Below are positions 58,347-64,000 of a DNA stretch of 64,000 bases, in pieces. Under the pieces are notes generated by a model. The model saw only the letters and a list, made by a program, of their open reading frames with translations. It was not told the origin of the DNA and searched no databases. This DNA is from Christensenella sp. (GTDB lineage Bacteria; Bacillota; Clostridia; Christensenellales; CAG-917), in the NCBI GenBank assembly GCA_022009775.1, contig CP091723.1, forward strand, positions 806,001-870,000. The letters run 5' to 3'. A program made the translations under genes and the position numbers. Within the stretch, counting starts at the first letter, position 1. The number at the start of each line of letters is the position of its first letter.

Positions 58347-59707
58347 TTATTTATCAAATGTAAAGATTTCCCGTATTTCATCGAAGATTGCTTGCGGTGA
58401 CGATGAAAAACATTCGTAGGTAATGCGAATCACGGGTTCGGTGCCGCTTTTTCGGACGATAAGTCGGCCGGATTTCGAAAAAACGCGAGTTTACGTCGGC
58501 AATTTTGCGCTGAAACTCATCGGATGAGATTTCTTTTTCGGGGTCGGTTGACGGGATCCCGAATTCGAGCATCGGATAGGGGATGAATTTCGGAAGCGAC
58601 CCGACCGTTCTTTTCACTTCGAGAAGGGACAGTGCGGTGACGAGACCGTCTCCTGTCGTGCCTTTGTCGAGCATCACTATGTGCCCGCTTTTTTCGCCGC
58701 CGAGCAGACATCCTTGCTTTTCGAGTGCGTTCAGCACGTGTTTATCTCCCACGTCAGTACGAATAAGAGCAGTGTTGTGGTAGGCAAGTTCCCGCCCGAG
58801 TTTTGTGTTGGTGAGAATAGTGCCGACAACGAAACGCTTTTTAAGTTTCCCTTGCAAGCGGTATAGCGTGGAAAGCGCAAGAAGCATAGCGTCTCCGTCG
58901 TAAACTTTTCCGTCGACGACTGCAAGCACTCTATCCCCGTCTCCGTCGAACGCAAATCCGATTTCGTCTTTTTGTACGCGCGCGGCAAAGTCCGCAACGT
59001 GAGTCGAGCCGCAATCCACGTTCACTTTTTTGCCGTCTCTTACGTTGTGTTCGGCACACACGATTGCGCCGAGTTCGAGAAACGCTTTGGGAGCGAGAGT
59101 TGCAAAACACCCGTATGCGCAATCGAGACGAATTTTCATTCCGTCAAATCTGGGAAACATTGATTTTACGTGTTTAAGATACAGAAATTCCGCGCCGTCA
59201 ACTATGCGTATTCTATGGTTTTCGGCAAGCGAAACGGAAAGTTCGCTATTCAATTCTTCGTCCGTTAGGGCGTCTGCGCACGCTTCGTCTATGAAAACCG
59301 GTTGCGGGGCGGACGGCGAGTTCATTGCCAAAAACAATTCGGTGTCAAGAGCCGTCTCGTCGCTTTCGGACAATTTTTTGCCGCATTTTCCAAACACTTT
59401 CAGACCGTTGAATTCGGGCGAATTGTGAGATGCTGTGATCATCACGGCGTAGTCCGCTTTTTTCTAATTGTGCGATATACGCAAGCGCAGGCGTTGGCAA
59501 CACGCCTGTAACCCATATTTGCGTTGCGCCTTCCATAAGCCCTTGGCACAACTGTTTTTCCACGTCGAGCGAGTGCTCCCGCACGTCTCTTGCAACTATG
59601 ATTTTGCCCCCTCGTTTTGCAAGAACCTTGCCGAGCGCATAGGGGATTTCGTTTGTCAAAAGCCAGTCCGCTTTGTTTCTGATACCGTCAGTTCCGAAGT
59701 AATGCAT
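58347..59707 (-). CDS. glmM: Phosphoglucosamine mutase GlmM, two frameshifts
   Basis: About 453 residues after repair, the GlmM size. N-terminal MHYFGTDGIRNKADWLLTNE; active-site loop MITASHNSPEFNGLKVFG with the phosphoserine, reached after removing one A from an A6 run at ~59463; metal-binding FAFDGDGDRVLAVVDG; sugar-binding GGEKSGHIVML; phosphate-binding RKSGTEPVIRITYE recovered by a repair at ~58478, giving the end IFDEIREIFTFDK. It interconverts glucosamine-6-P and glucosamine-1-P for UDP-GlcNAc. The HNS in place of the usual HNP follows the catalytic serine. A phosphomannomutase assignment is less likely given length and GTDGIR. Confidence 0.9.
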
Positions 59708-59778
59708 ATATTCAATATATGAAAAACACGGTGTCGCTGCGTGCCGATTTTTGCCGAAAAAGGAGGAATAAAGTTATA

Positions 59779-59812
59779 AAAAACACGCCGTGTAAAAGGC
59801 GTGCTTTTTTTC
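59779..59812 (-). terminator. trxB terminator
   Basis: CACGCC / GGCGTG stem extended by A/T pairs (AAAACACGCC / GGCGTGCTTTT), 8-nt loop, runs of T and A on both sides, 20 bp after the trxB stop. Confidence 0.75.
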
Positions 59813-59830
59813 AAGGAAAATCAGATTTCA

Positions 59831-60727
59831 TTATATCCCGTTTACGATTGCGTTTGCGGCGATTGCTCCGTCCGCACAAGCGGTTACGACCTGACGAAGA
59901 GACTTTTCTCTCACGTCTCCGACAGCGTAAACTCTGTCGATATTCGTGTGCATATTCTCGTCTGCAATTATATATCCGCCGCTTGAAAGAGAGATGTTTT
60001 CAAAGCCTTGCGAGTTGGGAGTTTGACCTATTGCTACAAACACTCCGTCAACCGAAATTGTGGTTAATGCGTACGTTTTTACGTTTTTAAGTGTCAGTTG
60101 TGTGATTTTATCTTCTCCGTCGAGATTTTCGACAACGCTGTCCCAGACTATTTCCACGTTGCTTTTTTCGAGACGTTTTACAAGAATATCGTCTGCGCGA
60201 AGGGCGTCTCTTCTATGCACCATATAAACTTTCTTTGCGAGTTTTTCGAGATACAACGCGTCTTCCGCCGCTGTATTGCCGCCGCCTATCACCGCAACGG
60301 TTTTCCCTTTGAAAAACGCTCCGTCGCACGTGGCGCAATAACTCACGCCTTTGCCTATAAATTTGCTTTCGTTCGGTACACCGAGTTTTCTTGCGTTCGC
60401 GCCGCTTGCTATAATCACGTTCTTTGCTTCGACGATTTTCCCGCTTGCAAGACCGATAGCTTTCTTTTCGCCGATAAGAGAAACGGATGCGATTGAGTCG
60501 AAGACGAATTCCGCACCGAATTCCATGCACTGATTCATCATCGCATAGCACAAATCGAAACCGCTCGTTGATTTTATGCCCGGATAATTCTGAATATCCG
60601 CCGCCGTTTGCGCTTGTCCGCCAACGCTTTTGTTTTCTATTATCGCGACTTTAAGACCGCCGCGGCAAGCGTATATACCTGCCGAAAGCCCCGCAGGACC
60701 TGCGCCTATTATCACAACGTCGTACAT
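59831..60727 (-). CDS. trxB: Thioredoxin reductase
   Basis: 298 residues, slightly shorter than E. coli TrxB (321). FAD-binding VVIIGAGPAGLSAGIYACRGG at the N-terminus, GGQAQTAADIQNYPG, redox-active CATC in SYCATCDGAFFKGK (~residue 130), NAD(P)H-binding VAVIGGGNTAAEDALYL, HRRDALRADDILV, and the C-terminal GDVREKSLRQVVTACADGAIAANAIV. The HRRxxxRA pattern suggests NADPH. SD AAGGAG before the ATG. It reduces thioredoxin and may support redox defence together with the flavodiiron protein. Confidence 0.94.
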   Translation of the reverse strand: MYDVVIIGAGPAGLSAGIYACRGGLKVAIIENKSVGGQAQTAADIQNYPGIKSTSGFDLCYAMMNQCMEFGAEFVFDSIASVSLIGEKKAIGLASGKIVEAKNVIIASGANARKLGVPNESKFIGKGVSYCATCDGAFFKGKTVAVIGGGNTAAEDALYLEKLAKKVYMVHRRDALRADDILVKRLEKSNVEIVWDSVVENLDGEDKITQLTLKNVKTYALTTISVDGVFVAIGQTPNSQGFENISLSSGGYIIADENMHTNIDRVYAVGDVREKSLRQVVTACADGAIAANAIVNGI

Positions 60728-60862
60728 ATAATCTCCTTATTTTTCTTTTGCAAAAGCAAAGAATCGGTGGATTTTTGTTAAAAACATTATAGCCCGAAGT
60801 TAAATATTCGTCAACTTTTGAGCCGCTTTATCGCTCGCGCGTGTGAAAACGCGCGAAATTAC

Positions 60863-60891
60863 TTTACAAACAACCTTTTTGTTTATATAAT
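60863..60891 (+). promoter_or_regulatory. asnS promoter
   Basis: TTTACA, 17-bp spacer, TATAAT; the asnS ATG is 24 bp downstream with SD GAGGT. Confidence 0.7.
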
Positions 60892-60915
60892 AATTTAACA
60901 TAATGAGGTAATTTT

Positions 60916-62307
60916 ATGCAAAACACTGACATTTCCCGCATACTTGCGGACGGCAAAGAGTATCAAGGCAAAACTTTGAGCGTTGCAGGCTGGGTGCGTT
61001 CGGCGCGCGACAGCAAGACTATGGCGTTTCTCGCTCTCAACGACGGCACGTCTCTTAAACATCTTCAAATCGTTATAAATAAGGCGGAGTTCGACCAGGA
61101 AGAACTCGCAAAAGTTCTCAAAAACGGCGTATCCGTGTTCGTTACGGGTGAAATTGTTCCTGCAATGAAAGAAGGCGAAGTTGAGCTCAACGCGAAAGAA
61201 ATCGCGCTTTTGGGCGATTGCCCGAGCGACTATCCGCTTCAAAAGAAATATCACACCATGGAGTTTTTGCGCACGATACCGCATCTGCGTCCGCGCACGA
61301 ACACGATGAACGCAATGCTTCGCGTCCGTTCCAAACTTTCGTTTGCGATTCATCGTTTCTTCCAAGAGAACGGTTACACCTATGTTCACACTCCGATTAT
61401 TACGGGCAGCGACTGCGAAGGTGCGGGTGAAATCTTCCGTGTGACTACGCAAAACTATAAAGACGCTATTCTTGCAAAAGACGAAGCGGAATATATCGCA
61501 AACGACTTTTTCAGAAGAAAAGCGGGACTTACCGTCAGCGGGCAGCTCGAAGGCGAAGTGGCGGCAATGGCAATGGGAAAGATTTACACGTTCGGTCCGA
61601 CATTCAGAGCGGAGAACAGCAACACTCCGAGACACGCCGCCGAATTTTGGCAGGTCGAGCCGGAAGTCGCTTTTGCAAAACTTCCCGACATCATCGAAAT
61701 TGCAACGAAGATGATAAAATACATCATCAAGGCGGTCATCGAAGAGTGCCCCGACGAGCTTGCGTTCTTTGAAAAAGCGTTTGAGCCCGGTCTTCGCGAC
61801 AAACTTCAACACGTCGTCGACAGCGACTTTGTGGTGCTTGACTACTCAAAGGCTATTGACATTCTCAAAGAAAGCAAGGTTGAGTTTGCCTACCCTGTGG
61901 AGTGGGGCTTGGATCTTCAAAGCGAACACGAGAGATACATCACCGAAAAGGTGTTCAACAAGCCCGTATTCGTCATCAACTATCCAAAGAAGATAAAATC
62001 TTTCTATATGAAACAAAACGACGACGGACTCACCGTTGCGGCAACCGACTTGCTTGTTCCGGGCGTCGGCGAAATCATCGGCTGCTCCGAGCGCGAAGCG
62101 GACTACGACAAACTCAAACAGGCGATGGTGGAGCGTGGAATGAACCTTGACGACTACACCGGTTATATGGATTTGAGAAAGTACGGCAGCGTTCCGCATA
62201 GCGGTTTCGGTCTCGGTCTCGAACGTATTCTTATGTACGTGACGGGCATCGGCAACATTCGTGACGTACAACTCTATTCCAGAACCGCCGGCGACCTTAT
62301 GGCGTAA
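60916..62307 (+). CDS. asnS: Asparaginyl-tRNA synthetase
   Basis: 463 residues, unbroken. N-terminal OB-fold anticodon domain (LSVAGWVRSARDSKTMAFLALNDG), class II motif 1 region (FFQENGYTYVHTPIITGSDCEGAGE), motif 2 FGPTFRAENSNTPRHAAEFW with the catalytic arginine, motif 3 HSGFGLGLERILMYVTGIGNIRDV. The TGSDCEGAGE phrase points to AsnRS and not AspRS. Charges the tRNA-Asn found at 20.9 kb. First gene of an asnS-asnA-aspS set; asnA follows after 54 bp with its own SD. Confidence 0.96.
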   Translation: MQNTDISRILADGKEYQGKTLSVAGWVRSARDSKTMAFLALNDGTSLKHLQIVINKAEFDQEELAKVLKNGVSVFVTGEIVPAMKEGEVELNAKEIALLGDCPSDYPLQKKYHTMEFLRTIPHLRPRTNTMNAMLRVRSKLSFAIHRFFQENGYTYVHTPIITGSDCEGAGEIFRVTTQNYKDAILAKDEAEYIANDFFRRKAGLTVSGQLEGEVAAMAMGKIYTFGPTFRAENSNTPRHAAEFWQVEPEVAFAKLPDIIEIATKMIKYIIKAVIEECPDELAFFEKAFEPGLRDKLQHVVDSDFVVLDYSKAIDILKESKVEFAYPVEWGLDLQSEHERYITEKVFNKPVFVINYPKKIKSFYMKQNDDGLTVAATDLLVPGVGEIIGCSEREADYDKLKQAMVERGMNLDDYTGYMDLRKYGSVPHSGFGLGLERILMYVTGIGNIRDVQLYSRTAGDLMA

Positions 62308-62361
62308 AATCACGAAAGACTTTTTTCTGCAGGGGAAAATGCGAGAAAAAGGAGAGAAGAT

Positions 62362-63372
62362 ATGTATTCCTTGATTGTGCCCGAAGGTTACAAAAGCAAA
62401 ATGTCCGTTCGAGAGACGGAAAAAGCGATAAAATTCGTAAAAGACGCGTTTCAACGCAACCTTATAAAAAATTTCGGTTTCGAGAGAATTTCCGCGCCGT
62501 TGTTCGTGAAGAGCAAAACGGGCGTCAACGACGACCTTAACGGCGTCGAAAGAGCGGTGAAATTCGACATTCTCGAACAGGGCGGAGCGGAAGCGGAAAT
62601 AGTCCACTCCCTTGCGAAGTGGAAAAGACTTGCGCTCAAAAGATACGGTTTCAGAAACGGCGAAGGTCTCTACACGGACATGAACGCAATCCGCAGGGAC
62701 GACAAGTGTGACAATCAACACTCCATTTACGTTGACCAGTGGGACTGGGAAATGGTCATATCCAAAGAGCAACGCAACCGCGATTTTCTCAAAATGATAG
62801 TGACGAGAATCGTTTCCGCGATATGCGACACGCTCGATGAGACGAAGAAGGCTTTTCCGGTCATCGACCTGAATCTCAAAAGAGAAGTGACTTTCGTCAC
62901 GACGCAGGATGCGCTTGACAGGTATCCCGAACTCGATTCTCACCAAAGAGAAAGCGCGCTTGCAAAAGAGTACGGAACGATATTTCTTATGAACATCGGC
63001 GGCGCACTCTCAAACGGAAAGCCGCACGACGGCAGAGCACCCGACTACGACGACTGGTCGCTCAACGGAGACATAATTTTCTATGACGAAGTGCTTGGCG
63101 AGAGTATAGAAATCTCGTCGATGGGTATAAGAGTCGATGCGGACAGTCTCAAAAAACAACTGGAACTCGCAAACGCGACGGACAGACTCGAAAACGACTA
63201 TCACAAACAAATAGTTGCGGGCACGCTTCCGCTCACGATAGGCGGCGGAATAGGACAATCGAGACTTTGTATGCTGATACTGCAAAAAGCGCATATCGGC
63301 GAAGTGCAATCTAGTTTGTGGCCCGACGAAATGCACGAAAGATGCGACGAAGCAGGCATAAATCTGCTTTGA
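62362..63372 (+). CDS. asnA: Aspartate-ammonia ligase AsnA
   Basis: 336 residues, close to the 330 of E. coli AsnA; class II synthetase-like fold. Motifs: FGFERISAPLFVKSKTGVNDDLNG, VHSLAKWKRLALKRYGF, GLYTDMNAIRRDD, HSIYVDQWDWE, and GGGIGQSRLCMLIL near the end. Makes asparagine from aspartate and ammonia, using ATP to AMP. Located between asnS and aspS, so all three genes deal with aspartate/asparagine charging and supply. SD AGGAG. Possible co-transcription with asnS. Confidence 0.96.
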   Translation: MYSLIVPEGYKSKMSVRETEKAIKFVKDAFQRNLIKNFGFERISAPLFVKSKTGVNDDLNGVERAVKFDILEQGGAEAEIVHSLAKWKRLALKRYGFRNGEGLYTDMNAIRRDDKCDNQHSIYVDQWDWEMVISKEQRNRDFLKMIVTRIVSAICDTLDETKKAFPVIDLNLKREVTFVTTQDALDRYPELDSHQRESALAKEYGTIFLMNIGGALSNGKPHDGRAPDYDDWSLNGDIIFYDEVLGESIEISSMGIRVDADSLKKQLELANATDRLENDYHKQIVAGTLPLTIGGGIGQSRLCMLILQKAHIGEVQSSLWPDEMHERCDEAGINLL

Positions 63373-63413
63373 TATAAAACAAAAATCTAATTCAAAAATA
63401 CTCAAAGGTGTTT

Positions 63414-64000
63414 ATGGAACTGAGAACTCACAATTGCGGAGAATTAAGACAATCCGACGAAGGCAAACACGTCAAACTGTGCGGCTGGCTTTCCAGCGTT
63501 CGCGACCTTGGCGCAGTCATCTTCTTCGTGTTGCGCGACTACTACGGATATACGCAGGCGGTCGTGAGCGACGAAGAGAAGAAAGAACAAATCCGCTCTA
63601 TCCCGCGCGAAAGCACGATATCCATCGAAGGAAAAGTGGTTTTGCGAAGCGCACCCAACAAGGATATGCCCACGGGTATGATCGAAATCGAACCCGAAAA
63701 AATCGAATTGCTCGGCAAGTGCTACGAACTTCTCCCGTTTGAAATCGCAACAAGCACTCAATCTCGTGAAGACGTACGTCTCAAATATCGTTTTCTCGAT
63801 TTGAGAAACCCTGACGTAAAAGCGAAGATAGTGTTCCGCTCAAAAGTGGTCAGCTGGCTTCGCAACAAGATGACGTCCCTCGGCTTTTTGGAGATCACGA
63901 CGCCCATTCTCACGTCGTCGTCCCCCGAAGGCGCGCGCGACTACATCGTGCCGTCAAGGCTTTATCCCGGACACTTCTATGCGCTCCCGCAAGCTCCGCA
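63414..64000 (+). CDS. aspS: Aspartyl-tRNA synthetase, N-terminal part (cut by window end)
   Basis: First ~195 codons, open to the window end. MELRTHNCGELRQSDEGKHV and LCGWLSSVRDLGAVIFFVLRD form the OB anticodon domain (QWVxxRRDxGxxxF-like); DVRLKYRFLDLRNPD and EITTPILTSSSPEGARDYIV with PSRLYPGHFYALPQAP belong to class II motif 1 and the bacterial AspRS flipping-loop region. Starts 41 bp after asnA; SD AAAGG. The presence of asnS, asnA and aspS suggests direct Asn charging, so AspRS may be discriminating, but this cannot be told from this part. Confidence 0.93.
   Translation, partial: MELRTHNCGELRQSDEGKHVKLCGWLSSVRDLGAVIFFVLRDYYGYTQAVVSDEEKKEQIRSIPRESTISIEGKVVLRSAPNKDMPTGMIEIEPEKIELLGKCYELLPFEIATSTQSREDVRLKYRFLDLRNPDVKAKIVFRSKVVSWLRNKMTSLGFLEITTPILTSSSPEGARDYIVPSRLYPGHFYALPQAP

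Overview
The window looks like the replication-origin region of an uncultured, anaerobic, low-to-mid GC Bacillota (Clostridia-like). This rests on Soj/Spo0J-type ParA/ParB with clustered parS-like sites, DnaA, DnaN, RecF, GyrB/GyrA, the rpmH-rnpA-yidD-yidC-jag-mnmE-mnmG cluster, RsmG, a YyaC-like spore-associated protein, a flavodiiron oxygen/NO reductase and Firmicutes-type SD and sigma-A-like promoters. No species is claimed.

Layout. 1-18.3 kb: a plus-strand block of envelope genes (ABC permease, three large surface proteins with Ig-like, MBG or helical repeats, a Big2-VanZ fusion, a YyaC-like protein and a CvpA-like protein). 18.7-23.8 kb: an ABC-F protein (minus), tRNA-Asn(GUU) followed by a tandem duplication carrying pieces of that tRNA, a membrane protein, a GIY-YIG protein and an ArsP_2-like permease. 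24-32.8 kb: dnaN(+), dnaA(-), recF(+), parB(-), parA(-), rsmG(-), then mtn and luxS(+). 32.8-37 kb: about 4 kb essentially without genes, holding three DnaA boxes spaced exactly 21 bp apart, a run of 17-bp degenerate repeats, five parS-like sites, two further repeat arrays and a flip of GC skew; this is the best candidate for oriC plus the ParB loading zone. 37-64 kb: a hemolysin-III-like gene (minus), then mostly plus-strand housekeeping genes (gyrB, gyrA, a GH13 glucosidase, flavodiiron protein, ychF, argS, rpmH to mnmG, asnS, asnA, aspS) with uppP, glmM and trxB on the minus strand.

Three window-wide patterns deserve attention. (1) A family of about 125-bp nested hairpins (five full copies, three partial or decayed) sits directly on or after gene ends. 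Its stems differ in sequence but keep pairing, while the internal-loop bases are conserved, as expected of a structured RNA or a hairpin mobile element. (2) Five genes (dnaA, recF, parA, the ABC-F gene and the ArsP_2-like gene) have a plausible -10 box only 6-9 bp before the ATG and no SD, suggesting leaderless mRNAs. (3) At least 20 conserved genes or gene parts are broken by single-base indels, nearly all in homopolymers. This points to uncorrected long-read sequencing errors rather than real pseudogenes, so frameshifted genes are given as single CDS spans.

The intergenic spaces at 25.2-26.0, 44.2-45.4, 48.5-49.2 and 57.9-58.35 kb are filled by these hairpins and by a second, modular dispersed repeat with MITE-like ends. 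All calls come from reading the sequence; no database or folding program was run.
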